From Thioalkalivibrio thiocyanodenitrificans ARhD 1 (GTDB lineage Bacteria; Pseudomonadota; Gammaproteobacteria; Ectothiorhodospirales; Ectothiorhodospiraceae), in assembly GCF_000378965.1 (NCBI RefSeq), contig NZ_KB900536.1, positions 2,286,052-2,350,051 of the forward strand: a stretch of DNA of 64,000 nucleotides. Direction: 5' to 3'. This document shows, in pieces, positions 32,877 through 43,177 of the stretch. The stretch's first letter is position 1. Each line of letters starts with the position of its first letter. Under the pieces are notes generated by a model. It saw nothing but the letters and a program-made list of their open reading frames with translations. It was not told the origin of the DNA and did not search any database. A program made the position numbers and the translations under genes.

Positions 32877-33743
32877 TTATTTAATGTGTGCCAGGATCCC
32901 GTCCAGCTCGTCCAGGCTGTTGTAGCGGACCACCAGCCGACCCTTGCCCCGGTTGTTGTACTCGATGCTCACCGGCGCCCCCAGGCGGCCGGACAGGTCG
33001 TCCTCCAGACGGCGCACGTCCGGGTTCCGGGTCGCGCTGCTTGCCGGCGGCCTGTCGCCTTTCTGCTTCAGGAGCTGCTGGACCAGCCTCTCGGTTTCGC
33101 GCACGGACAGCCCCCGGGCCGCCACCCGGCGGGCGGCCTCGTCCTGCGCGGCGCCGGCGAGCGCCAGCAGGGTGCGGGCGTGGCCCATCTCGATCTTTCC
33201 CTCGTCGAGCAGGGTGCGGGCCGCCTCGCCCAGCTCCAGCAGGCGCAGCAGGTTGGTAACCCCGGTGCGCGAACGTCCCACGGCCTCCGCCGCCTGCTGG
33301 TGGGTCATCTCGAACTCCTGGATCAGCCGGTGCAGCGCACCGGCCTCCTCGATGGGGTTGAGGTTCTCCCGCTGGATGTTCTCGATCAGCGACATGGCCG
33401 CGGCGGCCTGGTCCGGGATGTCCCGGACCACCGCCGGCACTTCATGCAGCCCCGCCAGTTGCGCCGCGCGCCAGCGGCGCTCCCCGGCGATCAGCTCGTA
33501 TCCCTGGCCCATGGGGCGCACCACCACCGGCTGCACCACGCCCTGGGCCCGGATGGAGGCGGCCAGTTCCTCGAGGGCCTCGGGGCGGATGTGGAGACGG
33601 GGCTGGTACTTGCCGCGGCGGATCTGCTCCACCGGAATCTGGCGCAGGTTGGACTCCTCCTGCTCTCGCTGAGCGGTGCCGGCACTGCTCAGCAGTGCAT
33701 CCAGGCCCCGCCCCAGTCCGCTTTTCCTCTTGGCCATGCTCAT
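32877..33743 (-). CDS. parB: Chromosome partitioning protein ParB
   Basis: A 288-residue ParB (from ATG 33743). It has the leader KRKSGLGRGLDALL, the CTP-binding motifs GERRWRAAQ and ENIQRENLNP, the helix-turn-helix region MTHQQAAEAVGRSRTGVTNL, and a C-terminal dimerisation domain. It binds parS (a perfect site is at 45368) and slides as a CTP clamp to load SMC and drive origin segregation with ParA. Directly after parA. Confidence 0.96.
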   Translation of the reverse strand: MSMAKRKSGLGRGLDALLSSAGTAQREQEESNLRQIPVEQIRRGKYQPRLHIRPEALEELAASIRAQGVVQPVVVRPMGQGYELIAGERRWRAAQLAGLHEVPAVVRDIPDQAAAAMSLIENIQRENLNPIEEAGALHRLIQEFEMTHQQAAEAVGRSRTGVTNLLRLLELGEAARTLLDEGKIEMGHARTLLALAGAAQDEAARRVAARGLSVRETERLVQQLLKQKGDRPPASSATRNPDVRRLEDDLSGRLGAPVSIEYNNRGKGRLVVRYNSLDELDGILAHIK

Positions 33744-33794
33744 CGAATCCCGGGGTGGCGCGGCGCGCATGACGCGCGCCGCCGGTTGTCAGTG

Positions 33795-34595
33795 TCAGTT
33801 GCTGCCCGTGGCGGCCGTCGCCGGGGGGTCGCCCCTGTGGCGGCGAAGGATCTCGCCGGCCAGCGCCACATAGGCCTGGGCGCCCCGGGACGACGTATCA
33901 TACAGGAGAATCGGCAGACCATAGCTGGGCGCCTCGGCCAGGCGCACGTTGCGGGGGATGATGGTCTGGTACAGGCGGTCGCCGAAGTGCTGCTCCAGTT
34001 GCGCGGAGACGTCCGTGGCCAGATTGTTGCGCGGGTCGTACATGGTGCGCAGCACCCCCTCGATCTCCAGACCCGGATTGACCGAGCGCCGGATGCTCTC
34101 GATGGTGCCGGTGAGCGCTGTGAGCCCCTCCAGGGCGTAGTACTCGCACTGCATGGGGATCACCACCCCGTGGGCGGCCACCAGGGCGTTCACCGTGAGC
34201 ATGTTGAGGGCCGGCGGGCAGTCGATGATGATGTAGTCGAACTCGCCGGCCACCGGCGCCAGGGCGTCCTTCAGGCGGAACTCCCGGCGTTCCGCCTGCA
34301 TGAGCGCCACCTCTGCCTCGGTGAGGTCGCCGTTGGCGGGCAGGAGGCTGAAACCCACCGCCTCCACGTACTGGATGGCCTCGCGGATGGAGGCCCGGCC
34401 CAGCAGCACATCATCGCTGGTGAACTCCAGGTCGTGCTTGTCCACGGCGCTGCCCATGGTGGCGTTGCCCTGGGGGTCCATGTCGATCAGGAGCACACGG
34501 CGCTTCATGGCGGCCAGCGAGGCCGCCAGATTGACGCTGGTGGTGGTCTTGCCGACCCCGCCCTTCTGGTTGGCAATGGTCAGGATCTTGCCCAT
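33795..34595 (-). CDS. parA: Chromosome partitioning ATPase ParA (Soj)
   Basis: A 266-residue ParA/MinD ATPase: Walker A KGGVGKTTTSVNL, Walker A' DMDPQGNATMG, Walker B YIIIDCPPALNMLT. It moves ParB-parS complexes along the nucleoid. The short N-terminus without HTH marks the chromosomal (Soj) type. Followed by parB with a 51-bp gap. Confidence 0.97.
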   Translation of the reverse strand: MGKILTIANQKGGVGKTTTSVNLAASLAAMKRRVLLIDMDPQGNATMGSAVDKHDLEFTSDDVLLGRASIREAIQYVEAVGFSLLPANGDLTEAEVALMQAERREFRLKDALAPVAGEFDYIIIDCPPALNMLTVNALVAAHGVVIPMQCEYYALEGLTALTGTIESIRRSVNPGLEIEGVLRTMYDPRNNLATDVSAQLEQHFGDRLYQTIIPRNVRLAEAPSYGLPILLYDTSSRGAQAYVALAGEILRRHRGDPPATAATGSN

Positions 34596-34633
34596 GGGTC
34601 TCCCCCGGAATAGCCGTTACCGCACGCAATGTG

Positions 34634-34702
34634 GTAGGTCGGGCTTCAGCCCGACGCCGCTGCCCAACGCAACCACCGCTGTCGGCCTGAAGGCCGACCT
34701 AC
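34634..34702. repeat. 22-bp inverted repeat after the mnmG-rsmG unit
   Basis: GTAGGTCGGGCTTCAGCCCGAC (34634-34655) faces an imperfect reverse copy, GTCGGCCTGAAGGCCGACCTAC (34681-34702). A related hairpin lies near 23737. It is a REP-like element in the 274-bp rsmG-parA gap. Confidence 0.75.
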
Positions 34703-34780
34703 GACGAATGACGCCTGTCGATCGGGCGGCCCGCTGACGCCGCGCACCGCCGAATCGGCGGAGTTCACAACTGGCATAAA

Positions 34781-34882
34781 TCAAAAGCCTTGTCGCAAAG
34801 GCGCAAAGACGCAGAGGTTCGCAAAGAGTCTTCTTGAGAATGCCTTCTTTGCGTCTTTGCGCCTTTGCGTCAAGGCTTTTGA
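34781..34882. terminator. Long hairpin overlapping the rsmG 3' end
   Basis: Sequence at 34781-34816 (TCAAAAGCCTTG, CGCAAAGGCGCAAAG) pairs with 34844-34882 (CTTTGCGCCTTTGCG, CAAGGCTTTTGA). The right arm covers the last codons of rsmG. It may end the mnmG-rsmG transcript; alternatively it is a dispersed repeat. Confidence 0.5.
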
Positions 34883-35526
34883 CCTTGCGGATGTCCGGTC
34901 CGGCGAAGCTGCACGAGGTGGCGCGCGGCGCTCAGGCCGGGCACGCTGATCGCGCGGACCGCTTCCACCGTCCACGGTGCCGGCAGGTCGGCCAGCTCCG
35001 CCTTCGGATCCCGGCCCTTCATGGCCAGCAGGCGTCCGTCGGGCCCGGCCAGGTGCCCGGCCAGGGCGACAAAGTCCCGTGTGGCGGCAAAGGCGCGGCT
35101 GATGACTGTATCAAAGGGCTTCTCCGGGCGGTAGTTTTCCACGCGGGTGTGCACTGCCGTGACCCGGTCCAGGCCAAGCTCCAGGATGGCCTGCTTCTGA
35201 AAGCGCACCTTCTTGCCCGAGGTCTCCACGAGAACCACCGTGAGGTCCGGGTCGGCAATGGCCAGCGGAATCCCCGGCAGCCCCGCCCCGCTGCCAATAT
35301 CCGCAATACGCGAACCATGAATCCAGGGCCGTACGGCGAGACTGTCCAGCAGATGGCGGGTGACCATCTGCTGCGGATCCGTGAGGGCCGTCAGGTTGTA
35401 GGCGCGGCTCCAGCGCGACAGCAGAAGCAGGTAGGCTGACAGGGGCGCCTCCAGGGCGGCGGGCAGTTTCAGGGTCTGCAGGCCCTGCACCAGTTCGGCG
35501 CGGGCCCCGGCGGGCAGGGCCTTCAC
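34870..35526 (-). CDS. rsmG: 16S rRNA (guanine527-N7)-methyltransferase RsmG
   Basis: A 218-residue SAM-dependent methyltransferase (GidB) modifying G527 of 16S rRNA. The SAM motif [17 protein letters not shown] and the upstream [20 protein letters not shown] are characteristic. It overlaps the mnmG stop by 4 bp. Its last codons are part of a long hairpin. Confidence 0.96.
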   Translation of the reverse strand: MKALPAGARAELVQGLQTLKLPAALEAPLSAYLLLLSRWSRAYNLTALTDPQQMVTRHLLDSLAVRPWIHGSRIADIGSGAGLPGIPLAIADPDLTVVLVETSGKKVRFQKQAILELGLDRVTAVHTRVENYRPEKPFDTVISRAFAATRDFVALAGHLAGPDGRLLAMKGRDPKAELADLPAPWTVEAVRAISVPGLSAARHLVQLRRTGHPQGQKP

Positions 35527-37415
35527 GCCCGGGCGCGCCCGGGCGCGGCCCGGCGCCTGACATGCACCAGCAACAGGGACACCGCGGCCGGCGTCACGCC
35601 GGGGATGCGCGCCGCCTGCCCGAGGCTATGGGGGCGGTGGGCCGCAAGCTTCTGGCGCACCTCCATGGACAGGCCGCGGATGGCGGCGTAATCAAGATCC
35701 TCGGGCAGGGCCAGGTCTTCATGTCGGCGCTGGCGCGCCACCTCATCCTGCTGGCGCCGGATGTAGCCCGCGTACTTCGCCTGGATCTCCACCTGCTCCG
35801 CCACCCGGGGATCGCTCACGCAGGGGCCGGCGGACGCGAGGGTCATGAGCGCCGCGTAGTTCACGTCGGGCCGGCGCAGCAGTTCCAGCAGGCTCTGCTC
35901 GCGGGTGAACGCACCGCCGATTAGCTGTTCGACCCCGGCCCGGTCGACCTGCTCCGGGTCGAGGCGCGTCGCGGCCAGGCGCGCGGACTCCCGCTCGATG
36001 GCCTCGCGCTTCGCGCTGAACGCCGCCCAGCGAGCGTCGTCCACCAGGCCCATGTCCCGGCCGACCGGTGTCAGGCGCAGGTCGGCGTTGTCCTCGCGCA
36101 GCATCAGGCGGTACTCGGCCCGGCTGGTGAACATGCGATAAGGCTCCGCGGTGCCCCGGGTGATGAGATCATCGATGAGCACGCCGATGTAGGCCTCGTC
36201 GCGGCGCGGGCACCAGGGTTCCAGGTCGCGTACGGCTCGCGCGGCGTTGAGCCCGGCCACCAGCCCCTGGGCGGCGGCCTCCTCGTAGCCGGTGGTGCCG
36301 TTGATCTGCCCGGCGAAATACAGCCCCGGCACGCAGCGGGTCTCCAGGCCGGGGTTCAGATCCCGGGGGTCGAAGTAGTCGTACTCGATGGCGTAGCCCG
36401 GGCGGGTGATGTGGGCGTTGCCGAAGCCCGGGATGCTGCGTACCAGCGCCACCTGCACATCGAAGGGCAGACTGGTGGAGATGCCGTTGGGGTAGACCTC
36501 GCGGGTGTCCAGGCCCTCCGGCTCGATGAACACCTGGTGGCTGTCCTTGTCGGCGAAACGCACCACCTTGTCTTCGATGGAGGGGCAGTAGCGGGGGCCG
36601 ACGCCCTCGATGGTGCCGCTGTACATGGGCGACCGATGCAGGGCACCGCGAATGATCTCGTGGGTCTGCGCCGTGGTGCGGGCGATCCAGCAGCTCACCT
36701 GGGGCGGATGCTCTTCGGCGCCACCGATGAAGGAGAACACCGGGCGGGGATCGTCACCCGGCTGCTCGGTCAGCCGCGTGTGGTCGATGCTGCGCCCGTC
36801 GATGCGCGGCGGCGTGCCGGTCTTGAGCCTGCCTACCCGCGGCGCCAGTTCGCGCAGGCGCGCGGCCAGAGCGATGGACGGCGGGTCGCCCGCCCGGCCG
36901 CCCGAGTGCCGGGTCTCACCCACGTGGATCAGGCCGCCCAGGAACGTCCCCACCGTGAGCACCACGGCGCGCGCCCGGAAACGCAGGCCGTCGCGGGTCA
37001 CCACCCCGGCGGCCCGCCCGCCTTCCACGATCAGGTCATCCACCGCCTGCTGGAAGAGTTGCAGGTTGGGCGTGTTCTCCACCGCCGCGCGCACTGCGGA
37101 CCGGTAGCGCGTCCGGTCCGCCTGGGCCCGCGTGGCGCGCACCGCCGGTCCCTTGCGGCTGTTCAGCGTCCGGAAATGAATCCCGCCCAGATCCGCCGCC
37201 CGGGCCATGAGCCCGCCCAGGGCGTCGATCTCTTTCACCAGATGACCCTTGCCGATGCCGCCGATGGCCGGGTTGCAGCTCATCTGGCCGATGGTCTCGA
37301 TATTGTGGGTCAGCAGCAGTGTGCGCGCACCGGCGCGCGCCGAGGCGAGCGCCGCCTCGGTCCCGGCGTGGCCGCCGCCGACCACGATCACGTCATAGCT
37401 GCTTTCGAAACCCAT
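35523..37415 (-). CDS. mnmG: tRNA uridine 5-carboxymethylaminomethyl modification enzyme MnmG
   Basis: A 630-residue FAD enzyme (GidA) that with MnmE builds cmnm5U34 in tRNAs. The FAD motif [19 protein letters not shown] and the [20 protein letters not shown] block are present, and the C-terminal helical MnmE-binding domain is complete. Downstream of mnmE and coupled to rsmG. Confidence 0.97.
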   Translation of the reverse strand: MGFESSYDVIVVGGGHAGTEAALASARAGARTLLLTHNIETIGQMSCNPAIGGIGKGHLVKEIDALGGLMARAADLGGIHFRTLNSRKGPAVRATRAQADRTRYRSAVRAAVENTPNLQLFQQAVDDLIVEGGRAAGVVTRDGLRFRARAVVLTVGTFLGGLIHVGETRHSGGRAGDPPSIALAARLRELAPRVGRLKTGTPPRIDGRSIDHTRLTEQPGDDPRPVFSFIGGAEEHPPQVSCWIARTTAQTHEIIRGALHRSPMYSGTIEGVGPRYCPSIEDKVVRFADKDSHQVFIEPEGLDTREVYPNGISTSLPFDVQVALVRSIPGFGNAHITRPGYAIEYDYFDPRDLNPGLETRCVPGLYFAGQINGTTGYEEAAAQGLVAGLNAARAVRDLEPWCPRRDEAYIGVLIDDLITRGTAEPYRMFTSRAEYRLMLREDNADLRLTPVGRDMGLVDDARWAAFSAKREAIERESARLAATRLDPEQVDRAGVEQLIGGAFTREQSLLELLRRPDVNYAALMTLASAGPCVSDPRVAEQVEIQAKYAGYIRRQQDEVARQRRHEDLALPEDLDYAAIRGLSMEVRQKLAAHRPHSLGQAARIPGVTPAAVSLLLVHVRRRAAPGRARA

Positions 37416-37489
37416 GTGGTCCGAACCGGATTCGCAGGAAAATGGCTGGGAATTTTACGCCGGGAGCCCGCCGGACACCAAGGCGGGAG

Positions 37490-38830
37490 TCACTTGCCGA
37501 TACAGAACGTGGCGAAGATCCGGCCCAGCAGGTCCTCGGAACTGACCTTGCCCGTGATCTCGCCCAGGCATTCCTGGGCGAGGCGAAGGTCCTCGGCCAC
37601 CAGTTCCACGCCGAGTCCCGCATCCAGGGCCTGGCGCGCCGCGCGGACGTGTTCCCGGGTGCGGGCCAGGGCGTCCAGGTGACGGCGGCGGGCGAGGAAG
37701 AGCCCCTCGCCGCCGGCATAGCCCATGCGCGCCTTGAGATGAGCGCGAAGGGTCAGCACACCGGCATCCGTGGCAGCGCTCAGGTAGATCCGACCCTCCC
37801 GCTCCCCGGGCGGGGCGCCGCTCAGATCGATCTTGTTATGCACGGCGATGACCGGGAGAGTCTCCGGCAGGCGTTGGCGGATGGCGGCCTCCTCCGCGCC
37901 CTCGCCCAGGCTGTCGTCGATCACCAGCAGCACCGCGTCGGCGGATCCGATCTCCGCCCAGGCCCGGCGGATACCTTCCCGCTCCACCGGGTCGTCGGAT
38001 TCGCGCAGGCCCGCCGTGTCCACCACGTGCAGGGGCAGACCGTCCAGGCTGACGGTTTCCCGCAGGACATCCCGCGTGGTGCCGGGGATGTGGGTGACGA
38101 TGGCGGCCTCGCGGCGGGCGAGCCGGTTCAGCAGACTGGATTTGCCGGCATTGGGACGCCCGGCGATGACCAGGCGCATGCCCTCACGCAACAGCACGCC
38201 CTGGGCCGCGCCGGTTCGGAGGGCCTCAAGCTGGCCATCCAGATCGTCCAGATGTTCCGCCACCCGGGCCTCGCGCAGGATATCGACGTCCTCGTCGGGA
38301 AAATCCAGGGCCGCCTCCACGGAGACACGCAGGGCGGTGAGTGTATCCAGAAACCGCTCCACCCGGTGGGACAGCGCCCCGTCCAGTGCGCGGCGGGCGC
38401 TTCTGGCCGCCTGGGCGGAGCCCGCCTCGATCAGATCGGCCACCGCCTCTGCCTGGGCCAGATCCAGGCGGCCGTTGAGAAAGGCGCGCTCGGTGAACTC
38501 CCCCGGACGGGCCGGGCGGCAGCCCAGTTCCAGGCAACGGGCCAGCAGCAGGTCCATGACCACGGGACCGCCATGGCCCTGGAGTTCCACCACGTCCTCG
38601 CCGGTGTAGGAGCGCGGTCCCGGAAAGTACAGGGCGATGCCGTCGTCCAGGGGTTCGCCGCCGTCACCGAGGAACGCTGCGTGGGTGGCGTGGCGTGGCG
38701 CGGGCAGGTGGCCAAGGACCGCACGCGCCACGTCGGGCGCCAGACCGCCGGACACCCGTACCACCCCCACCCCGCCGAATCCGGGGGGAGTGGCGATGGC
38801 GGCGATGGTGTCATCGGGGGAGTCGGCCAC
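37490..38830 (-). CDS. mnmE: tRNA modification GTPase MnmE
   Basis: A 446-residue GTPase (TrmE): N-terminal folate-binding domain, helical domain, and inserted G domain with [25 protein letters not shown] and the NKID motif (HNKIDLS). The C-terminal CIGK motif that contacts the tRNA wobble site is intact. Partner of MnmG. Confidence 0.97.
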   Translation of the reverse strand: MADSPDDTIAAIATPPGFGGVGVVRVSGGLAPDVARAVLGHLPAPRHATHAAFLGDGGEPLDDGIALYFPGPRSYTGEDVVELQGHGGPVVMDLLLARCLELGCRPARPGEFTERAFLNGRLDLAQAEAVADLIEAGSAQAARSARRALDGALSHRVERFLDTLTALRVSVEAALDFPDEDVDILREARVAEHLDDLDGQLEALRTGAAQGVLLREGMRLVIAGRPNAGKSSLLNRLARREAAIVTHIPGTTRDVLRETVSLDGLPLHVVDTAGLRESDDPVEREGIRRAWAEIGSADAVLLVIDDSLGEGAEEAAIRQRLPETLPVIAVHNKIDLSGAPPGEREGRIYLSAATDAGVLTLRAHLKARMGYAGGEGLFLARRRHLDALARTREHVRAARQALDAGLGVELVAEDLRLAQECLGEITGKVSSEDLLGRIFATFCIGK

Positions 38831-38917
38831 GGCAGGTCTCCGGCGGGGCTGCGGAAGCCCCGCGCTTACGGCGGCGCGTCATGTCCTGATCGGGCCCGCG
38901 GGCCCGGTCGGGGTGCC

Positions 38918-40597
38918 TCAGTTCTTTTTCTTCTGCGCGTTCTCGAGATTGCGCGTGATGTAGTACTGCTGGGCAATGGACAGCAGGTTATTCACGAACC
39001 AGTACAACACGAGGCCCGCCGGGAAGAAGGCGAAGAACACCGTGAACACGATGGGCAGGCCCATCATCAGCTTCTGCTGGATCGGGTCCATGGGCGCCGG
39101 GTTGAGCTTGTACTGGGCGATCATGGTGGCGCCCATGAGCAGCGGCAGCACGAAGAAGGGATCCCGGGTGGAGAGGTCCTGGATCCAGAGGATCCAGGGT
39201 GCCTGGCGCATCTCGACGCTTTCCAGCAGTACCCAGTACAGGGCGATGAACACCGGGATCTGCACCAGGATCGGCAGGCACCCGCCCAGCGGATTGATCT
39301 TCTCCTTCTTGTAGAGCTCCATGAGCGCCTGGTTCATGCGCTGCTTGTCGTCGCCGTAGCGCTCCTTGAGTTGCTGCATCTTGGGCTGCACGTTGCGCAT
39401 CTTGGCCATTGAGCGGTAGCTGGTCTCGGACAGCTTGTAGAAGGCCAGCTTGATCAGCAGCGTGAGGATGATGATCGCCCAGCCCCAGTTGCCCACGAGG
39501 TCGTGGATCCGGTCCAGAACCCAGAACAGCGGCTTGGCCAGGAAGGAGAGAATGCCGTAGTCGACAGTGAGCTCCAGGCCGGGTGTGACCGCCTTGAGTT
39601 CCTCCTGGATCTTGGGGCCCACCCAGAAGCGCGAGGAGAAGGTGGTTGCCTCGCCGGGCTGCGCGGTCTGCGCCTCGGAGCGCATGCCGATGATGTGTTC
39701 GACGCGCGGCTCGGCGCCCACCACCCGGGTGTAGAGCTGGTTGACCTCGTCGTCGAAGGGTACCCACGCGCTCAGGAAGTAGTGCTGGATGATGGAGATC
39801 CAGCCGCCCTGCACGTCCTTGTCCAGGGGATCATCGACCATGTTCTCGAAGGAGAGCTTCTCGTAGCGGCCGTCGTGGTAGGCCGCGCCGGTGAAGGTGT
39901 AGAGAAACCACGATTCGCGGCTCGGTGTGCTGCCGTGGCGAAGCTGGCGGTATTGGCGTCCGACCCAGGGCTGGTCACTTTGATTCTCCACGTGATGATC
40001 CACATGGAACAGGAATTCGCCGCGCCGGAAGGTGTATGTCTTGGTGACACGGATGCCGGTGTCGCTGGTCCAGGTCAGCGGCACACGCAGCTCCTCCTGG
40101 CCTTCCCGAAGGCGGAATTCGTGGCCCGGTGCCTGGAAGACGGCGTGATGGCTGGGCGCACGGCCTTCGCCGTCGACGCCGGTGACGCGATCGTGGATCA
40201 GCCCGGACTGTGCGACATACTGGCGGACGCGTTCATCCAGGATGCGCACCGGCTCGTCGGGCGTGCGCAGGCTGACCGGATAGGTGGGGAGGTCGGCACG
40301 TACCAGATCGCCGCCGCGGGTGTCGATCTCCAGATCCAGTACGTCGGTGACCACGCGGATGCGGCCGCGCTCGGGTTCCGGGACCGCCTCCACCGGGATG
40401 TCCTCGGCCTCCGAGACCGGGGCCTCGGGCATGTCCATGGGGCGCGCCGGTTCCACGGGCTCGCGGACTTCCTCTTCGCTCAGCTCCGCCGCGGGCCGAG
40501 GCTCCGGCTGCGGTCCGTAGTCCCGTTGCCAGGCTGTCCAGATCAGGAACAGGACCAGCAGCAGGGAGATGTAGAGAATCGGGCGCAGGTTATCCAT
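38918..40597 (-). CDS. yidC: Membrane protein insertase YidC
   Basis: A 559-residue insertase of the Gram-negative type: N-terminal membrane helix (ILYISLLLVLFLIWTAW), a large periplasmic domain (about 70-340), then five conserved helices (NWGWAIIILTLLIKLAFY, GCLPILVQIPVFIALYWVLL). The N-terminal linker is rich in Pro and Glu. It inserts membrane proteins such as the ATP synthase c subunit. Follows yidD by 12 bp. Confidence 0.97.
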   Translation of the reverse strand: MDNLRPILYISLLLVLFLIWTAWQRDYGPQPEPRPAAELSEEEVREPVEPARPMDMPEAPVSEAEDIPVEAVPEPERGRIRVVTDVLDLEIDTRGGDLVRADLPTYPVSLRTPDEPVRILDERVRQYVAQSGLIHDRVTGVDGEGRAPSHHAVFQAPGHEFRLREGQEELRVPLTWTSDTGIRVTKTYTFRRGEFLFHVDHHVENQSDQPWVGRQYRQLRHGSTPSRESWFLYTFTGAAYHDGRYEKLSFENMVDDPLDKDVQGGWISIIQHYFLSAWVPFDDEVNQLYTRVVGAEPRVEHIIGMRSEAQTAQPGEATTFSSRFWVGPKIQEELKAVTPGLELTVDYGILSFLAKPLFWVLDRIHDLVGNWGWAIIILTLLIKLAFYKLSETSYRSMAKMRNVQPKMQQLKERYGDDKQRMNQALMELYKKEKINPLGGCLPILVQIPVFIALYWVLLESVEMRQAPWILWIQDLSTRDPFFVLPLLMGATMIAQYKLNPAPMDPIQQKLMMGLPIVFTVFFAFFPAGLVLYWFVNNLLSIAQQYYITRNLENAQKKKN

Positions 40598-40609
40598 GGC
40601 GAGGCTTCG

Positions 40610-40849
40610 CTATCGGCAGGCGTGTTTATGTTTGTGGTTGTCGGGGACCGGATCATACCCGCCTTCGCACCAGGGATGACAGCGCCCAAGGCGGCGGACG
40701 GTCAGCCAGGATCCGCGCAGGGCGCCATGGCGCTCGATCGCCTCGATGGCATAACAGGAACAGGAGGGCGTGAAGCGGCAGTGCTGGCCCACGAAGGGGC
40801 TCAACAGCGCTCGGTAGACCTGAATCAGCAGGATCAGCGGCTTTCGCAT
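40610..40849 (-). CDS. yidD: Membrane protein insertion efficiency factor YidD
   Basis: A 79-residue amphipathic protein: [20 protein letters not shown] and [20 protein letters not shown], with the conserved cysteines, and GYDPVP near the end. It helps YidC-dependent insertion. Start ATG 40849, overlapping the rnpA stop, as is usual. Confidence 0.95.
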   Translation of the reverse strand: MRKPLILLIQVYRALLSPFVGQHCRFTPSCSCYAIEAIERHGALRGSWLTVRRLGRCHPWCEGGYDPVPDNHKHKHACR

Positions 40850-41202
40850 GAAGCGTTCAACCTTGCCCAGAAGCGGTCCAGGGAGGCCCGGATGCGTTCG
40901 TTGTCCCAGCCGGTAACCGCGGGCCGGCACATGACGACGATATCCACCGGGACGAGCGTCTGGCGATGGCGCCTGAACGACTCCCGGACCAGGCGCTTGA
41001 TGCGCTGGCGGTCCACGGCGCGCCGGGCGCATTTTCGCGAGATGGCCAGTCCCAGCCGGGCGCTCGGCCCGCCATTGTCCAGCACAAGCAGGGTGAAGCC
41101 CGCGTCGCCCAGCCGCCGTGCACCCGAGAAGACCTGCCGGTACTGGGCAGGTCGGGTCAACCGTACCGAGCGGGGAAACGCCTGCGCCCGGGACTCGGTC
41201 AA
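40834..41202 (-). CDS. rnpA: Ribonuclease P protein component
   Basis: A protein of about 122 residues supporting the RNase P RNA in tRNA 5' maturation. The signature is [20 protein letters not shown], preceded by [14 protein letters not shown]. The start is uncertain: I take the TTG at 41202, 7 bp after the rpmH stop; a longer frame opening at 41298 would overlap rpmH widely. Confidence 0.9.
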   Translation of the reverse strand: MTESRAQAFPRSVRLTRPAQYRQVFSGARRLGDAGFTLLVLDNGGPSARLGLAISRKCARRAVDRQRIKRLVRESFRRHRQTLVPVDIVVMCRPAVTGWDNERIRASLDRFWARLNASCESR

Positions 41203-41209
41203 GGGGCGG

Positions 41210-41344
41210 TCAGGGGCAGAGACGCACCCGGCCCTTGGCGCGGCGGGCAGCCAGGACCTTGCGGCCACCCTTGGTGGCCATGCGGGCACGGAAACCATGG
41301 GTGCGCTTGCGGTGCAGATTGCTGGGCTGGAATGTACGTTTCAT
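41210..41344 (-). CDS. rpmH: Ribosomal protein L34
   Basis: A 44-residue L34: [20 protein letters not shown], then [20 protein letters not shown] and RLCP. The tail is two residues shorter than in E. coli and ends CP instead of a Ser-Lys type end. First gene of the rpmH-rnpA-yidD-yidC run. Confidence 0.96.
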   Translation of the reverse strand: MKRTFQPSNLHRKRTHGFRARMATKGGRKVLAARRAKGRVRLCP

Positions 41345-41411
41345 GACTCGAGGACCGGTTGCGTTTTCGTTCCGACGGACCGAGGGAAATCCCGCCCGGC
41401 CAAAGCGGCTT

Positions 41412-41440
41412 AAAGTAACCAGTTGGGGTGCCCCTGTCAA
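41412..41440 (-). promoter_or_regulatory. Sigma-70 promoter of rpmH-rnpA
   Basis: On the minus strand a consensus TTGACA (41440-41435) and TACTTT (41417-41412) are 17 bp apart, about 70 bp before the rpmH start. Confidence 0.75.
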
Positions 41441-41473
41441 TGTTCACGACACCTGAAGGACCTGTCCGGGAGG

Positions 41474-41482
41474 TGTGGATAA
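41474..41482 (-). promoter_or_regulatory. DnaA box in the rpmH-dnaA gap
   Basis: TGTGGATAA on the plus strand is the exact complement of the consensus DnaA box TTATCCACA. It lies 70 bp before the dnaA start and may serve dnaA autoregulation as well as origin function. This is the only clear box in this gap. Confidence 0.7.
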
Positions 41483-41552
41483 GTGCCGGTGCTGCGGTTA
41501 GACTCTTCGACTCAACCCCCTTGCACCATCCGCCGTCACGGAGAGGCCAATC

Positions 41553-42923
41553 TTGTCCGTCAGTCCCCTTTGGCAACAGTGTGTGGCGCGGCTGGAACGA
41601 GAGCTTTCGGAACAGCAGCTCAACACGTGGATCCGTCCCCTGCATGCCATCGAGGACGAGAATGCACTGCGCCTGCTGGCGCCCAACCGCTTTGTGCTGG
41701 ACTGGGTGAGAGATCACTTCTTCCAGCGTATCGACCAGGTGGTGGGTGCCCTGAGCGGCAGCCGGCGGGTGTTGCTGGAGGTGGGTACCGGGGGACAGAT
41801 CGCGGTACCCGCCATGGCGGTGGACGAACCGGTGCCGCAGATGTCGCAGGAGGTACCGGCCGCGCCGGCCACCCACAGGCCGGCCGCGAGTTCGCCGCAG
41901 TTCACCAACAATCTCAATCCCAATTTCACCTTCGAGAACTTCGTCGAAGGCAAGTCCAACCAGTTGGCCCGGGCCGCAAGCCTGCAGGTGGCCAGCAACG
42001 TGGGGCAGGCCTATAACCCGCTGTTCCTGTATGGCGGCGTGGGTCTCGGCAAGACCCACCTGATGCACGCCATCGGCAACGCCATCCTGGCCCATCGCCC
42101 GGATACCAAGGTGGTGTACCTGCACTCCGAGCGTTTCGTGGCCGACATGATCAAGGCGCTGCAGCACAACGCCATTGACGAGTTCAAGCGCTACTACCGT
42201 TCCGTGGACGCGCTGCTCATCGACGATATCCAGTTCTTCGCGGGCAAGGAACGCTCACAGGAGGAATTCTTCCATACTTTCAATGCGTTGCTGGAAAGTC
42301 AGCAGCAGGTGATTCTCACCTGCGACCGCTATCCCAAGGAAGTGGACGGGCTGGAGGAGCGGCTCAAGTCCCGCTTCGGCTGGGGCCTCACGGTGTCCAT
42401 CGAGCCGCCGGAACTGGAGACCCGCGTGGCGATCCTGCAGCGCAAGGCGGAACAGACCAACGCTGACCTGCCCAGCGAAGTGGCGTTTTTCGTGGCCAAG
42501 CGCATCCGCTCCAATATCCGGGAACTGGAAGGGGCGCTGCGGCGGGTGATCGCCAACGCCCACTTCACCGGGCGGCCCATCACCCTGGATTTCGCCAAGG
42601 AGGCGCTGCGCGACCTGCTGGCCCTTCAGGACAAGCTGATCACCATCGATAATATCCAGAAGACCGTGGCGGAGTACTACAAGATCCGCGTCTCGGACCT
42701 GCATTCGACCCGGCGCAGCCGCTCCATTACCCGGCCCCGCCAGCTCGCCATGGCGCTCGCCAAGGAACTGACCAATCACAGTCTCCCGGAGATCGGCGAG
42801 GCCTTCGGGGGCCGGGACCACACCACCGTGCTGCACGCCTGCCGCAAGATGGCGGAGCTGCGGGAATCGGATGCACGCATCAACGAGGACTACGTGAACC
42901 TGCTGCGGACCCTGAGTAACTGA
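41553..42923 (+). CDS. dnaA: Chromosomal replication initiator DnaA
   Basis: A 456-residue initiator. Domain I ([20 protein letters not shown]), a short domain II, the AAA+ domain III ([19 protein letters not shown]; Walker [21 protein letters not shown]), and domain IV with the DnaA signature [19 protein letters not shown]. The start is TTG at 41553 behind GGAGAGG, a weak start codon that may limit the protein level. The first rightward gene of the origin region. Confidence 0.97.
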   Translation: MSVSPLWQQCVARLERELSEQQLNTWIRPLHAIEDENALRLLAPNRFVLDWVRDHFFQRIDQVVGALSGSRRVLLEVGTGGQIAVPAMAVDEPVPQMSQEVPAAPATHRPAASSPQFTNNLNPNFTFENFVEGKSNQLARAASLQVASNVGQAYNPLFLYGGVGLGKTHLMHAIGNAILAHRPDTKVVYLHSERFVADMIKALQHNAIDEFKRYYRSVDALLIDDIQFFAGKERSQEEFFHTFNALLESQQQVILTCDRYPKEVDGLEERLKSRFGWGLTVSIEPPELETRVAILQRKAEQTNADLPSEVAFFVAKRIRSNIRELEGALRRVIANAHFTGRPITLDFAKEALRDLLALQDKLITIDNIQKTVAEYYKIRVSDLHSTRRSRSITRPRQLAMALAKELTNHSLPEIGEAFGGRDHTTVLHACRKMAELRESDARINEDYVNLLRTLSN

Positions 42924-43177
42924 AGCCGCCGGAAGAGGGAGGGGACGGGCTGCGGAAGATGTTGACAGGTTGTGGACAAACCGGGCACAAACCGGAGTCT
43001 GAGAGTTATCCACAATTCATGCACAGGCTATGGAGCGGTTCAGTGACAGGCGATCCACAGCCAGAATTATTTCAACGTATTGTTATAAAAGGAAATATTA
43101 TACTTATCCCTTGTAATCAAGCACGCTTATTACTACTAAGAACAAATAAACTCTTAATAACTTTTTCGGGGCCGCAC
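42924..43177. other. Probable oriC: DnaA boxes and AT-rich unwinding region between dnaA and dnaN
   Basis: The gap holds TGTGGACAA (42971-42979), a consensus TTATCCACA (43006-43014), TCATGCACA (43017-43025) and a weaker CGATCCACA (43051-43059), then about 100 bp of strongly AT-rich sequence (about 43066-43166, with ATATTATAC and AATAAACTCTTAATAAC) in an otherwise GC-rich genome. Gene orientation flips nearby. This is the best origin candidate, with the rpmH-dnaA gap contributing one further box. Confidence 0.75.

Noticed and set aside
34781-34882. Small RNA gene in the parA-rsmG gap
   Set aside because: The hairpin resembles a dispersed repeat or terminator; no promoter directs it as a separate RNA.
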